Below the pieces are notes generated by a model. It made no database searches and was not told where the DNA came from. It saw nothing but the letters and a program-made list of their open reading frames with translations. From NCBI RefSeq assembly GCF_035306585.1, contig NZ_DATGNU010000028.1, forward strand, positions 6,411 through 70,410: a DNA stretch of 64,000 nucleotides. Reading direction: 5' to 3'. Source of the DNA: Galbibacter sp035306585 (lineage in GTDB: Bacteria; Bacteroidota; Bacteroidia; Flavobacteriales; Flavobacteriaceae). This document shows, in pieces, positions 17,140 through 26,215 of this stretch. How positions within the stretch are numbered: the stretch's first letter is position 1; each line of letters opens with the position of its first letter. A program made the position numbers and the translations under genes.

Positions 17140-17994
17140 TTAAAGTCCTATTTTAGATTTTATTTTCTTAAAGCGATAGGCGCGGATAAACTTGGCCTCT
17201 TTGTCATTTACAATTAGAGGAGTTCGCGAGTTTTTGGCCTTAAAGTATCCCCTGAGGTTGTCTATTACAACCCTAGGTCTTTTATTCATAAGAGCCATTT
17301 TAAAGGAGGAAATCACTGTTAAAATTAGCCCGTACCCCATCGTAAACATTGCTTTTCCCTGCAGTAGACGTGCTTTTTTATTATATGATTTTCCAGTGGG
17401 CCGGAGGTGTTTTACTTTTAAAGATTCGATACTTTGAATCTGGTATCCATGGTATCTGGCTAATAACTCATCTAAGGTGTCCCAACCCATGGCACATCGC
17501 AACCCACCGATAGCTTTAAAAGTTTCCTTTCTATAGGCCTTAAAGGCACCTCTTATATGATCCTTTCCCATGGGGTGGTTAAGTAGCCACGCTCCGTTTT
17601 TATCTTGTTCATAGGCAAAACCACCAGCGATACCAATTTCTGGATGCTCACTAAATACCGTTGCAATCTTTTCAAAATACGTTTTGGGAAGAATGATGTC
17701 AGCATCTAATTTGACGATAAAATCATAATGATCATCCAAGAGCGCGAGTCCTTTGTTGAACGCATTAATAACCTTACTTCCTGGCATGTGGGTCTCTGAC
17801 GATTCGGTGTTTAACTTGGTTACAAAAGCATATTTCTCGCTGTAGTGATCAATGAGTTGTTCTGTATTATCAGTGGAATGGTCATTAACCACAATTACTT
17901 TTTGTGGGGGTAAACTTTGATCCACCAAACTCTCAAGTGCTTGAACAATAAAATCCGCCTCATTATGCGCTGGGATAACCACGTAATATCTCAT
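17140..17994 (-). CDS. Glycosyltransferase family 2 protein
   Basis: A 284-residue GT-A fold transferase. The N-terminal nucleotide-sugar site is MRYYVVIPAHNEADFI, followed by VIVVNDHSTDNT and the metal-binding Asp-x-Asp in IVKLDADIILP (about residue 98). The acceptor-side part contains GGFAYEQDKN and RGAFKAYRKETFKAIGG (split here as RGAFKAYRK, ETFKAIGGL) and GWDTLDELLARYHGY. A hydrophobic stretch near 222-236 could touch the membrane. It is the third gene of a leftward trio after a ketosynthase III and a methyltransferase, so it may glycosylate the lipid-like product of those two; that is inference. Confidence 0.92.
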   Translation of the reverse strand: MRYYVVIPAHNEADFIVQALESLVDQSLPPQKVIVVNDHSTDNTEQLIDHYSEKYAFVTKLNTESSETHMPGSKVINAFNKGLALLDDHYDFIVKLDADIILPKTYFEKIATVFSEHPEIGIAGGFAYEQDKNGAWLLNHPMGKDHIRGAFKAYRKETFKAIGGLRCAMGWDTLDELLARYHGYQIQSIESLKVKHLRPTGKSYNKKARLLQGKAMFTMGYGLILTVISSFKMALMNKRPRVVIDNLRGYFKAKNSRTPLIVNDKEAKFIRAYRFKKIKSKIGL

Positions 17995-18008
17995 AAGCTC
18001 AAAGGGAA

Positions 18009-18539
18009 TTATGGCTGGTTGACCCGTTGGGCGTAAATCAAATAATACCGAGGGGTAAAACTTCGTAATAAAGGACGAAAACCAAGCTTTTTAACGGGGT
18101 TGGTGAATTTCGCTGATTTTTTAATCTGCCATCCTGTTTTCTCTAAAAGCCAATCGAATTGCCAATCTTCAAATTCATGGTAGTGTCTGTCCCATGGATC
18201 TGTCTTACTTCTGTAGGCCTCTGAAAACCATAGTCGGAGTGGGACCGAGGCTACTAATTTCTCCGCCTTAATGGCCTTTAACAAATTATAGGGCGCTAGT
18301 AAGTGTTCAAATATTTCAAAAGCTGTCACCGCTTCAATTTGAGGGTTTTCAACTACTTTGTAGTCCACATCGAGGTCTTCTCCTGTGGTGTTGATCACCT
18401 GATAGCCTCTTTGTTGCATAAGCTCACTAAAGGGGTTTTTTACGCCTAAATCTAGGATATTAGACGGTGCGGGAAGTGAACTTTCTAGAAACTCAATAGT
18501 TTTTTTATAACGTCTACTTGGAAAGCTATTTTCGTACAT
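18009..18539 (-). CDS. Class I SAM-dependent methyltransferase
   Basis: A 176-residue methyltransferase from the ATG at 18539 (MYENSFPSRRYKK). An ATG at 18563 is also possible but would overlap the ketosynthase gene by 23 nt. Motif I is weak (NILDLGVKNPFSELM), followed by the acidic DLDVDYKVV and the family block AVTAFEIFEHLLAPYNLL with the EHL-type motif of UbiE/Methyltransf_11 proteins, then LVASVPLRLWF. Target unknown. It sits between the ketosynthase III and glycosyltransferase genes in one orientation with near-zero spacing, so the three are almost surely one transcript. Confidence 0.85.
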   Translation of the reverse strand: MYENSFPSRRYKKTIEFLESSLPAPSNILDLGVKNPFSELMQQRGYQVINTTGEDLDVDYKVVENPQIEAVTAFEIFEHLLAPYNLLKAIKAEKLVASVPLRLWFSEAYRSKTDPWDRHYHEFEDWQFDWLLEKTGWQIKKSAKFTNPVKKLGFRPLLRSFTPRYYLIYAQRVNQP

Positions 18540-18540
18540 A

Positions 18541-19596
18541 TCAATATTTATAAACCAGCGCATTAATGTTCATTCCTGCGCCTACGCTTGCAAATATAAT
18601 AACATCTCCTTTATGTAATTCTTGATGGTTCATGTTTCCTTTACGAACCATATCAAAAAGGGTGGGTATGGTGGCCACAGAGCTGTTTCCTAAGGTATGA
18701 ATATTCATGGGCATGATGTGCTCAGGTACGGATGAATTATATTGGCGGTAAAATCGTTTCAAGATGGCATCGTCCATTTTTTCATTGGCCTGATGTAAGA
18801 ATATTTTTTTAACATCTTCTATAGCTACCCCGCTGTTGTCCAGGCATTCTTTCATCGCTTTTGGGACATGAGTGACTGCAAATTCATAAATTTTTCTTCC
18901 AAACATTTTAATGTATTTTCGGTTGTCCGAAATCTCTTTATTATAGGATGCTCCAAAGAAAAGGTAGTAGGCTTGCTCTTGAGTGTAGGATGCGGAGAGT
19001 TGCGATAGAATTCCCTCTTCTGGGGAAGCTGAAAGTACAGCTGCTCCAGCACCATCTGCGTAGATCATCGAATCACGATCGTGCTTGTCGACAATTCTGG
19101 AAAGGGTTTCGGTGCCGACCACGAGACAGTTTTTAGCCATATTGGCCTTTATGAATGCTGAGGCGTGATTACATCCTTCGATCCAACCTGGACATCCAAA
19201 GAGTAAATCGTACGCCACACATTTAGGATTTTTAATACCTAGAGCGTGTTTGACACGTGTGGCAATGCTAGGCACAGTATCCGTTTGGGAGCTTCCGCTA
19301 GCAATATCACCGAAATTATGAGCTACGATAATATAATCTAAGATTTCTTTGTCGATTCTTGCGTCCTCTATAGCTTTCGCTGCGGCTAAAAAAGCAATAT
19401 CCGAACTGTTTTGATCCTCGCTGACATAACGTCTTTGTCGGATCCCAGTAATAGACTCAAATTTCTCAATTATTTCAGCAGTATCACTACCAAAAGCACT
19501 GCCATCTGTATTGAGAAAATCATGATTGATAAAATCTTCATTTTTTGTAATCACTGATGGAATGTAAGATCCTGTTCCAATAATTCTTGTATGCAT
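18541..19596 (-). CDS. 3-oxoacyl-ACP synthase III family protein (FabH-like)
   Basis: A 351-residue thiolase-fold ketosynthase. The catalytic triad is intact: Cys125 in LLFGCPGWIEG, His in FLHQANEKMDD and Asn in TLGNSSVATIP. True FabH starts fatty-acid synthesis from acetyl-CoA; the altered Cys surroundings (GCPGW instead of ACSGF) and the linkage to a methyltransferase and a glycosyltransferase suggest a paralogue that makes a specialised acyl chain. The product is unknown. The gene is first in the trio and follows the gcvP terminator region. Confidence 0.9.
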   Translation of the reverse strand: MHTRIIGTGSYIPSVITKNEDFINHDFLNTDGSAFGSDTAEIIEKFESITGIRQRRYVSEDQNSSDIAFLAAAKAIEDARIDKEILDYIIVAHNFGDIASGSSQTDTVPSIATRVKHALGIKNPKCVAYDLLFGCPGWIEGCNHASAFIKANMAKNCLVVGTETLSRIVDKHDRDSMIYADGAGAAVLSASPEEGILSQLSASYTQEQAYYLFFGASYNKEISDNRKYIKMFGRKIYEFAVTHVPKAMKECLDNSGVAIEDVKKIFLHQANEKMDDAILKRFYRQYNSSVPEHIMPMNIHTLGNSSVATIPTLFDMVRKGNMNHQELHKGDVIIFASVGAGMNINALVYKY

Positions 19597-19686
19597 AGAG
19601 TCTATATTTTTCTAAAGGTAAGTTATGTATTGGAGAAATTAATACCAATAGCCATTTAATTACGATGTTCAATACCAATTTTGCGA

Positions 19687-19719
19687 TAAAAAAATAGCCC
19701 TCTGAATATCAGAAGGCTA
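19687..19719 (-). terminator. Terminator of gcvP
   Basis: On the minus strand TAGCC-x-TCTG pairs with CAGA-x-GGCTA (one mismatch, 5-nt loop), followed by a run of eight T (plus strand A run at 19687-19694). It lies 27 nt past the gcvP stop. Confidence 0.85.
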
Positions 19720-19745
19720 TAAAAGGTTTTATGGTGTATGGAAAA

Positions 19746-22595
19746 TTAGGCTTCCATATAAGCATCTATTGGAGGACAGGTACACATTAAATTACGATCG
19801 CCATAAGCCTCATCTACCCTGCGTACAGTAGGCCAGAATTTGTTTTCTGCCACATAGGGCAGTGGATATGCAGCCTCTGTTCTACTGTATGGGAATTCCC
19901 ATGAATCCGCAGTAACCATTCGCAAGGTATGCGGTGCATTTTTTAATATATTCTCCTGATCGATATCGGTGATTTGATCAATTTCATTTTTAATAGAAAT
20001 TAAAGCATCACAGAAACGATCTAATTCGGCCACACTTTCACTCTCTGTAGGTTCGATCATGATCGTTCCAGCCACAGGGAAAGAAACAGTAGGTGCGTGG
20101 AATCCATAATCGATAAGACGTTTAGCGATATCCGTTACTTCGATTCCTTTTACTTTAAAGGGTCTACAGTCGATAATCATCTCGTGCGCCGCTCTTCCTT
20201 TCTCACCAGTGTACAATACTTCGAAAGTACCCGTGAGCTTAGCTTTGATATAGTTGGCGTTCAAAATAGCTGCACGAGTTACTTTCATTAGTCCTTTTCG
20301 TCCGAGCATTTTGATATAGCCATAAGATATTAAGCAAACAAGTGCACTTCCAAATGGAGCAGAAGAGATCGCCTCGATAGGGTTTTTTCCGCCAGTTGTA
20401 ACCACTGGATTGGATGGTAAGAACTCCACTAAATGTGGCGCCACGCATATGGGACCTACGCCAGGACCACCACCACCGTGTGGGATAGCAAAGGTTTTGT
20501 GCAAATTCAAGTGACAAACATCAGCACCAATGGTTGCTGGGTTGGTAAGTCCTACTTGAGCATTCATATTAGCACCATCCATATAGACCTGTCCACCATT
20601 GCTGTGAATGATTTCCGTGATTTCTTTGATGGAAGATTCAAATACCCCATGGGTAGAAGGATAGGTCACCATTAATGCGGCTAACTCATCCTTGTGTTTT
20701 TCGGCCTTTTGAGCTAAATCTTGAACATCGATATTGCCTTTTTCATCTGTTTTAGTGACCACTACTTTAAAGCCTGCTAGCGCAGCCGAAGCTGGATTTG
20801 TCCCGTGTGCCGAAGCGGGTATAAGGCATATATTTCTATGGCCCTCTCCATTGGATTCGTGGTAAGCTCTAATGACCATAAGTCCACTGAACTCTCCTTG
20901 AGCACCTGAATTAGGCTGAAGTGAGGTTGCTGCAAACCCAGTAATGACATTGAGTTGATGCTCTAACTCCTTTAGGACTTCCAAATACCCTTCTGCTTGG
21001 TTTAATGGAACAAACGGGTGAATGTTACCCCATTCATCCCAGCTAATAGGGAGCATTTCAGAAGCAGCATTTAACTTCATAGTACAGGAACCAAGAGAGA
21101 TCATAGAATGATTAAGCGCTAAATCTTTTCGTTCTAACTTTTTGATATAACGCATAAGTTCTGTCTCGGAGTGATAGTTGTTAAACACCTCATTTTCCAA
21201 GAAAGTACTTCGTCTTAGATTCGCATTAAGGATATTGGATTGTTGGGTAAGTTCTGATATGTCTTGGGCAGTTCTTCCAGCGGCCTGAGCAAATACCTGA
21301 ACAATGGTATTTAAATCCCTAAGGCTTACTGTTTCATTTAAAGAAATAGCAACCTTATCCTCTTGAGGATATAAAAAGTTGATTTGTTGTGCCTCTGCTA
21401 GGGGTCTAATTTTGGCTGCATCTGCATCGATCAATAGGGTGTCAAAATAAGAAGTGTTGTGCTGCTGATATCCTAAAGATTCTAGTGCCTCACAAAGGGT
21501 TACGGTGGAACGGTGTACTTTGTCAGCAATATATTTCAAGCCTTTTGGCCCGTGGTAAACCGCATACATTCCAGCCATCACCGCTAGCAGTACCTGAGCT
21601 GTACAAATATTGGAGGTTGCTTTGTCTCTTTTAATATGTTGTTCACGGGTTTGTAAGGCCATACGCAATCCCATGCGTCCGTCCATATCTTTCGTAACCC
21701 CAATAATTCTTCCTGGAATATTTCTTTTATACGCTTCTTTGGTGGCGAAAAATGCGGCATGTGGTCCGCCATACCCTAATGGGATACCAAATCGCTGGGT
21801 GGTACCCACCACTACTTCAGCGCCAAATTCACCAGGAGGTATTAGACTAACCAAACTTAATATATCTGCAGCAACGGCCACTTTGATATTATTGGAATTG
21901 GCTTTGGCTACAAATTCTTGATAATTGTAAACGGCACCAAACTTTCCTGGATATTGCAGTAACGCACCAAAATAATCGCTGGAGAAATCAAAGTTTTCGT
22001 AAGCCGCTATATGTAGTTCGATTCCAAGGGGAACTGCATGGGATTTAAGGATTGAAATGGTTTGCGGTAATACCAGATCAGAGACAAAAAATTTATTCGA
22101 TCCATTTTTCTTCTGATCACGGCTTCGAACACTAAAAAGCATGGACATGGCCTCTGCAGCAGCAGTACCTTCATCGAGTAAAGAAGCATTGGCAATTTCC
22201 ATTCCTGTGAGATCACAGACCATGGTTTGGAAATTTAATAAGGCTTCTAAACGTCCTTGCGCAATCTCTGCTTGATAGGGGGTGTAGGCTGTATACCATC
22301 CTGGGTTTTCAAGGATATTTCTTTTAATTACCGACGGGGTAATAGATTCATTATATCCTAATCCTATATATGTTCTGAAAACTTTGTTCTTTTTTGCTAG
22401 GTTTTTTAAGTGACCTAAATACTCATATTCCGACATGGCCGGGGGCAAGTCTAATTCCTCCTTCAGCCGTATTCCAGCTGGGACAGTCTGTGCTATAAGT
22501 TCGTCAATAGTATCCACGCCTATGACGTTAAGCATACTATTTAAATCATCTTCTTGAGGTCCAACATGGCGAGTAACAAAAGAATCTGTTTTCAT
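19746..22595 (-). CDS. gcvP: Glycine dehydrogenase (decarboxylating), P-protein
   Basis: A 949-residue single-chain P-protein of the glycine cleavage system, with the two tandem PLP-enzyme halves that other bacteria split into GcvPA and GcvPB. It starts FVTRHVGPQEDDLNSML. The first, non-catalytic half has YTPYQAEIAQGRLEALLN; the second has the PLP lysine in HLNLHKTFAIPHGGGGPG and the N-linked SAHGTNPASAALAG block. It decarboxylates glycine and passes the aminomethyl group to GcvH; gcvH and gcvT are not in the window. Its own -7 element and terminator suggest a single-gene transcript. Confidence 0.97.
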   Translation of the reverse strand: MKTDSFVTRHVGPQEDDLNSMLNVIGVDTIDELIAQTVPAGIRLKEELDLPPAMSEYEYLGHLKNLAKKNKVFRTYIGLGYNESITPSVIKRNILENPGWYTAYTPYQAEIAQGRLEALLNFQTMVCDLTGMEIANASLLDEGTAAAEAMSMLFSVRSRDQKKNGSNKFFVSDLVLPQTISILKSHAVPLGIELHIAAYENFDFSSDYFGALLQYPGKFGAVYNYQEFVAKANSNNIKVAVAADILSLVSLIPPGEFGAEVVVGTTQRFGIPLGYGGPHAAFFATKEAYKRNIPGRIIGVTKDMDGRMGLRMALQTREQHIKRDKATSNICTAQVLLAVMAGMYAVYHGPKGLKYIADKVHRSTVTLCEALESLGYQQHNTSYFDTLLIDADAAKIRPLAEAQQINFLYPQEDKVAISLNETVSLRDLNTIVQVFAQAAGRTAQDISELTQQSNILNANLRRSTFLENEVFNNYHSETELMRYIKKLERKDLALNHSMISLGSCTMKLNAASEMLPISWDEWGNIHPFVPLNQAEGYLEVLKELEHQLNVITGFAATSLQPNSGAQGEFSGLMVIRAYHESNGEGHRNICLIPASAHGTNPASAALAGFKVVVTKTDEKGNIDVQDLAQKAEKHKDELAALMVTYPSTHGVFESSIKEITEIIHSNGGQVYMDGANMNAQVGLTNPATIGADVCHLNLHKTFAIPHGGGGPGVGPICVAPHLVEFLPSNPVVTTGGKNPIEAISSAPFGSALVCLISYGYIKMLGRKGLMKVTRAAILNANYIKAKLTGTFEVLYTGEKGRAAHEMIIDCRPFKVKGIEVTDIAKRLIDYGFHAPTVSFPVAGTIMIEPTESESVAELDRFCDALISIKNEIDQITDIDQENILKNAPHTLRMVTADSWEFPYSRTEAAYPLPYVAENKFWPTVRRVDEAYGDRNLMCTCPPIDAYMEA

Positions 22596-22625
22596 ACTAA
22601 TCGACTAATAATGTTATATTTTTCG

Positions 22626-22633
22626 CAAAAATA
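22626..22633 (-). promoter_or_regulatory. -7 promoter element of gcvP
   Basis: The minus strand reads TATTTTTG (TAnnTTTG), 30 nt before the gcvP ATG. No clear -33 TTG seen. Confidence 0.5.
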
Positions 22634-22656
22634 CATATTATATTTCTTTAAAAAAG

Positions 22657-22664
22657 TACTTTTG
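22657..22664 (+). promoter_or_regulatory. -7 promoter element of the UbiA-like gene
   Basis: TACTTTTG (TAnnTTTG) 66 nt before the ATG at 22731; divergent from the gcvP element about 30 nt away. Confidence 0.45.
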
Positions 22665-22730
22665 AAATGCCTTTAATGAAAGTTTTAAACAACTTTTCGG
22701 AAGTTATAAACTTTGTGGGACCTCTCGAAA

Positions 22731-23588
22731 ATGGAATGGTTAAAGAAGCTTTTTAACTTTTATCTTGATGCGAATATACACGTGGCTTTGGGCGTATATG
22801 CACTGGTACAGGTGACCTTGATGGAGTATGGCCTTGATTATGATCAGCCAATAAGTTTAGCCTTGTTTTTTGGTACCATAGTAGAGTACGGCTTTATCAA
22901 ATATGCTTCCCTTGCGAAACATTATCTTTTTGTAAAGCAGAAATACCTTAAGTTGATCCAACTTTTTAATTTCTCATGTGCACTTATTGCAATGTACTAT
23001 GTGAGCCAGTTGAACTTAAAAACAGTGTTCGTTGCGGCAGCACTAATTCTGGTAGCTTTTTTATATGTAGTGCCTTCTATGACGACAAAAAAAAATCTAA
23101 GAAATTTAAAAGGGATCAAGGCTTTTGTGGTGAGTTTGACCTGGTCTGTCTCCACTGTATTGCTACCGCTTTTAAATAACCAGGTACCTATTACCGATGA
23201 AGTGTTAATTGATTTGGTACAGCGCTTTTTATTTATTCTTGCCCTAATGGTTCCCTTTGAAATCAGAGATCTTAAGTTTGACGAACCCGATTTAAGAACC
23301 ATACCTCAGGTTCTCGGTATTAATGGTTCCCTTTTTTTAGGGGTAATTTTGTTGGTGTTTTTTGTAGTATTTGGCCTGTTGAGGCCTGAATTAAATACCA
23401 ATAGTCTTTATGTAGAGTGGGGCATTGCCCTATTGTTGCTTCTCGCCCTTGGTTTTACCAAAGAGAACCAGTCCAGATATTATGCGAGTTTTTTTGTTGA
23501 GGGCATCCCAATAGTGTGGTGGATAGGGTTGCTGTTGGTTTACGAGAAATCATCAATTTTTCGCTTCATCGCTACTTTCTTTTCCTGA
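22731..23588 (+). CDS. UbiA-like prenyltransferase family membrane protein
   Basis: A 285-residue polytopic membrane protein from ATG 22731 (MEWLKKLFNFYLDANIHVAL). About eight hydrophobic helices are visible. The second conserved Asp motif of UbiA-type enzymes may be represented by the charged block PFEIRDLKFDEPDLRTIPQ (shown in parts: FEIRDLKFDEPD), whereas the first motif (NxxxDxxxD) is not clear, since DANIHVAL stands at that place. Activity is therefore doubtful. Homologues are annotated as hypothetical or UbiA-like in Flavobacteriaceae. Its last 49 nt overlap the zinc-finger-like gene on the opposite strand. Confidence 0.72.
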   Translation: MEWLKKLFNFYLDANIHVALGVYALVQVTLMEYGLDYDQPISLALFFGTIVEYGFIKYASLAKHYLFVKQKYLKLIQLFNFSCALIAMYYVSQLNLKTVFVAAALILVAFLYVVPSMTTKKNLRNLKGIKAFVVSLTWSVSTVLLPLLNNQVPITDEVLIDLVQRFLFILALMVPFEIRDLKFDEPDLRTIPQVLGINGSLFLGVILLVFFVVFGLLRPELNTNSLYVEWGIALLLLLALGFTKENQSRYYASFFVEGIPIVWWIGLLLVYEKSSIFRFIATFFS

Positions 23589-23791
23589 TCCAAGGTCTTA
23601 ATTTTTGCTTTTTTACAGAGCTGCGTTAAATCAGAATTCTTTTTAGAGTAAGACTTGGTAGCTCTACACCACATGATTCGAAACCTTAATTTCAATCGTT
23701 CGAGAAGAGTCGCTTCTCCATACTGCATCTTGTCACAAATATGTTTCGCCTCCTCACAGGAGACCAAAAGCGTGTTCTTTTTTTTACTCAT
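23540..23791 (-). CDS. Small zinc-finger-like protein, putative anti-sigma factor
   Basis: An 83-residue protein with the pattern of small zf-HC2-like proteins: SCEEAKHICDKMQYG, then LLERLKLRFRIMWCRATKSY. The Cys and His positions resemble the Zn site of anti-sigma factors, although the final CxxC is reduced to a single Cys (WCRATKSY). Its ATG overlaps the stop of the ECF sigma-factor gene by 8 nt (ATGAGTAA), so the pair is translationally coupled, the usual arrangement of sigma and anti-sigma. No membrane segment, hence a cytoplasmic regulator if the role is right. The 3' end overlaps the convergent UbiA-like gene by 49 nt. Confidence 0.72.
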   Translation of the reverse strand: MSKKKNTLLVSCEEAKHICDKMQYGEATLLERLKLRFRIMWCRATKSYSKKNSDLTQLCKKAKIKTLDQEKKVAMKRKIDDFS

Positions 23792-24347
23792 TTTTATACC
23801 AATTATTTTCCAAGCATTCCATTAAGTTTGTTCTTGCTCTATGGATGATAACCCATAGGTTAGACGCTGTGATATTCAATTCTTTACAAATATCTTCAGT
23901 ATCCATTCCTTGAATGGTTTTCTTGATAAAGACTTCCGCTTGCTTTTTAGGAAGTTTTGTTAAACAATCTTGAATGGCTAATCCTAGTTCTTTGTTTTGT
24001 AAAGCATCCTCTGCGTTTAGGTCATAATTGTCAGCTACTTTTTGCTCGAGCCAAGAACCTTCCTGTTCACTATCAAAGTTTAAATCCATCTTGACCTCTG
24101 CCTTCCCTTTATTGGAGTTGATTTTTCGGTAGTGGTCGATGATTTTTCTTTTTAAAATGGAAATAAGCCAGGTGCGTTCGGCGGCTTCCCCCTTGAAGTT
24201 TTCTGCGGATTTTAAACCGGCCAAAAAAGTATCTTGTACCAAATCTTCCGCGATGATGGTATCATTTACTCTGGAAATTGTGTAATTGTATAGGTAGTCT
24301 GCGTAGAGATCAACCCATTTAGAAGGATTTAACTTGTGTTTTGGCAC
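23784..24347 (-). CDS. RNA polymerase sigma-70 factor, ECF subfamily
   Basis: About 187 residues from a GTG at 24347 (VPKHKLNPSKWVDLYADYLYNYT). An in-frame start at 24464 would run through the promoter and start of the divergent rhodanese gene, so I prefer the internal GTG. Region 2 is present (DLVQDTFLAGLKSAENFKG; ERTWLISILKRKIIDHYRK) and region 4 is EVFIKKTIQGMDTEDICKELNITASNLWV (in parts: MDTEDICKELNIT, SNLWVIIHRARTNLMECLE). The insert between regions (NSNKGKAEVKMDL...) is typical of the Bacteroidota group. It is paired with the zinc-finger-like gene. Target promoters unknown. Confidence 0.9.
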   Translation of the reverse strand: MPKHKLNPSKWVDLYADYLYNYTISRVNDTIIAEDLVQDTFLAGLKSAENFKGEAAERTWLISILKRKIIDHYRKINSNKGKAEVKMDLNFDSEQEGSWLEQKVADNYDLNAEDALQNKELGLAIQDCLTKLPKKQAEVFIKKTIQGMDTEDICKELNITASNLWVIIHRARTNLMECLENNWYKNE

Positions 24348-24392
24348 GGTTGTAATAGTTTCCTTCAAATGTAAAATAAAAAGTTTAAATAG

Positions 24393-24400
24393 TACCTTTG
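24393..24400 (+). promoter_or_regulatory. -7 promoter element of the rhodanese gene
   Basis: TACCTTTG (TAnnTTTG) 27 nt before the ATG at 24428, in the divergent region with the ECF sigma gene. Confidence 0.6.
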
Positions 24401-24427
24401 CAAGGTGTAAATTTAAATTTGGCGAAA

Positions 24428-24802
24428 ATGAAATATCATGTTCTTTTGGCTTTTTTAGTATCATCTTACCTGATGAGTGCGCAGTTTAAGTCTGTCGCTA
24501 TCGCAACATGGGATGGTGATGCTCATAAGGAGGTCGTTTTAGTGGATGTAAGAACTCCAGAGGAATTTGATCAGGGACACCTTTGTGATGCGTTGAATAT
24601 TGATTTTAAAGCAGAAGATTTTAAGGATAAGATTCAGGAGCTTTCTAAAACCACGCCAATTTACCTTTACTGTCGAACTGGAAAGCGGAGTAAAAATGCG
24701 GCGAGCTTGCTTGAGGAACTTGGTTTTGAAAATATTACCAATCTTGAAGGGGGGTATGTAGCCTATACTGAAGAAGGTGGCAAGCCGTGCCCTGAAAATT
24801 AG
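24428..24802 (+). CDS. Exported rhodanese-like domain protein
   Basis: A 124-residue protein from ATG 24428: signal peptide MKYHVLLAFLVSSYLMSAQ, then one rhodanese domain. LVDVRTPEEFDQGHLCDALN is the entry block (given in parts: VDVRTPEEFDQGH) and the active-site loop is YLYCRTGKRSKNA with the nucleophilic Cys. The domain carries sulfane sulfur or binds it; the periplasmic location argues for thiol or sulfur handling in the envelope. A single domain of this length is common. It is transcribed alone, away from the divergent ECF sigma gene; whether that sigma factor controls it cannot be told. Confidence 0.92.
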   Translation: MKYHVLLAFLVSSYLMSAQFKSVAIATWDGDAHKEVVLVDVRTPEEFDQGHLCDALNIDFKAEDFKDKIQELSKTTPIYLYCRTGKRSKNAASLLEELGFENITNLEGGYVAYTEEGGKPCPEN

Positions 24803-24848
24803 GGATGGTGATTGAGAGGTCTGAATTGTTGTACCATAATGCGTATTC

Positions 24849-26099
24849 TTAACTATCTGACGCTGGTAAGTTGTTTTGATACCCTAGTGGTAACATGACT
24901 TTGCAGAAAAATGAAAAGATTCCAATCAATATAATGGCAGCGCCTAAAATGATAAAGGTGATATTGATTCCAACGGTGTCCGCCAAAAAGCCAGTACCCA
25001 ATAGGCCGACTAATGAAGGGAGTAGAGAAATACTAAAAAACATAGCGAAAACTCTTCCAAGGAGTAAAGGGTCAATGTTTTCTTGTATGATGGCAGTAAA
25101 GCACGCATTGTAGACCGATCCTGCTACACCAGATAGAGTGGTCAGTAAAACAAAGATCCAAAAAGCCCAGGATGGTAATAGGCCAGAAATAGCAAAAGCA
25201 AATCCCATCAATACATAGGTGTAATTGATTAAGGTGACTTTGTTTGTTTTTAATTTTAGGATCCCAAGAATACCACCGCCAATGAGCATACCCACACCCC
25301 AACTAGCCTCTACAACACTCATGTGGAAGGGCTCCCCGTTATAATGTTCTAAAGTCATCAGCGGAAATAATACAGCGATCGGCATAATACAAATGGTGGC
25401 TAGGATGGAAAACAAAAACAAGAGTGAAATTCCTTTATCAGAGGTAATCGCCCGTAAGCCCATTAACATATCAACCACGAGCTGTCTTGTCTCTATAGTT
25501 GTTGAGTCTGTTTGTTTTGGATGTGGTACTTGAACCAATAGTAAGGAAACTATGGCAAATACAGCTCCTATTATATCGATATACATCACAAATGCGATGT
25601 CCATAAGTCCGATTGCTAAGGCTCCTAATGCTGGGCCAGCTATATTAGAAACCGATTGGATTATTTGATTGATGCCCGCAACTCTCAGTAATTCAGATTT
25701 GGGAGCAAGCATTGGAATGGCAGCTTGCATTGCAGGCATGTGGAATGCTGAACCCGCAGATCTAAATGCTAAAAGGGTATAGACCAGCCACAAAGCAGCG
25801 TTCCCGTAATGAAATAAAAGTGCAATGATTAAGGTACAGCATGCTATGAAGGCATCAGAAAGAATCATTGTTTTTCTACGATCCCAACGGTCCACAAAAA
25901 CACCTGAAAACAGCCCTATAATGGACTGTGGTAGTAAAGCGGCAATAGCGGCGTAGGCTAACACCTCGGCAGAACCAGTTTCAACGCTTAACCAGATAAT
26001 GATTGCAAAATTTACAAGGGAACTACTGATTAGGGACATAAACTGCCCTGCCCAAATAATCCCGAAATTGCGTTTCCATGTATTTTTGACCGCTGACAT
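24849..26099 (-). CDS. MFS transporter
   Basis: A 416-residue major facilitator protein with about 12 hydrophobic segments. It starts NFGIIWAGQFMSLISSSLVNFAIIIWL (in parts: FGIIWAGQFMSLISS) and has the loop 2-3 motif GVFVDRWDRRKTMI, the hallmark of the MFS_3/enterobactin-exporter-like (EntS) group and of macrolide or drug exporters. The substrate is unknown. A 10-bp inverted repeat lies about 120 nt upstream and could be a control site. pdxJ is upstream in the same direction, with a 169-nt gap. Confidence 0.92.
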   Translation of the reverse strand: MSAVKNTWKRNFGIIWAGQFMSLISSSLVNFAIIIWLSVETGSAEVLAYAAIAALLPQSIIGLFSGVFVDRWDRRKTMILSDAFIACCTLIIALLFHYGNAALWLVYTLLAFRSAGSAFHMPAMQAAIPMLAPKSELLRVAGINQIIQSVSNIAGPALGALAIGLMDIAFVMYIDIIGAVFAIVSLLLVQVPHPKQTDSTTIETRQLVVDMLMGLRAITSDKGISLLFLFSILATICIMPIAVLFPLMTLEHYNGEPFHMSVVEASWGVGMLIGGGILGILKLKTNKVTLINYTYVLMGFAFAISGLLPSWAFWIFVLLTTLSGVAGSVYNACFTAIIQENIDPLLLGRVFAMFFSISLLPSLVGLLGTGFLADTVGINITFIILGAAIILIGIFSFFCKVMLPLGYQNNLPASDS

Positions 26100-26215
26100 A
26101 ACTTTTTTAAAACAAGTTTTTATAGGATGCAGATGGCGTGTTAAGGTTGCTTTGGAAGAACCATTATAAATACCGAAGTAAAAAAAGGGTAATGATAAGA
26201 ATGTGATCGCTATAA

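Noticed and set aside
24348..24464. Longer start for the ECF sigma factor at 24464
   Set aside because: It would cover the rhodanese promoter and first codons; sigma similarity begins only at the Pro-Lys-His segment after the GTG at 24347.
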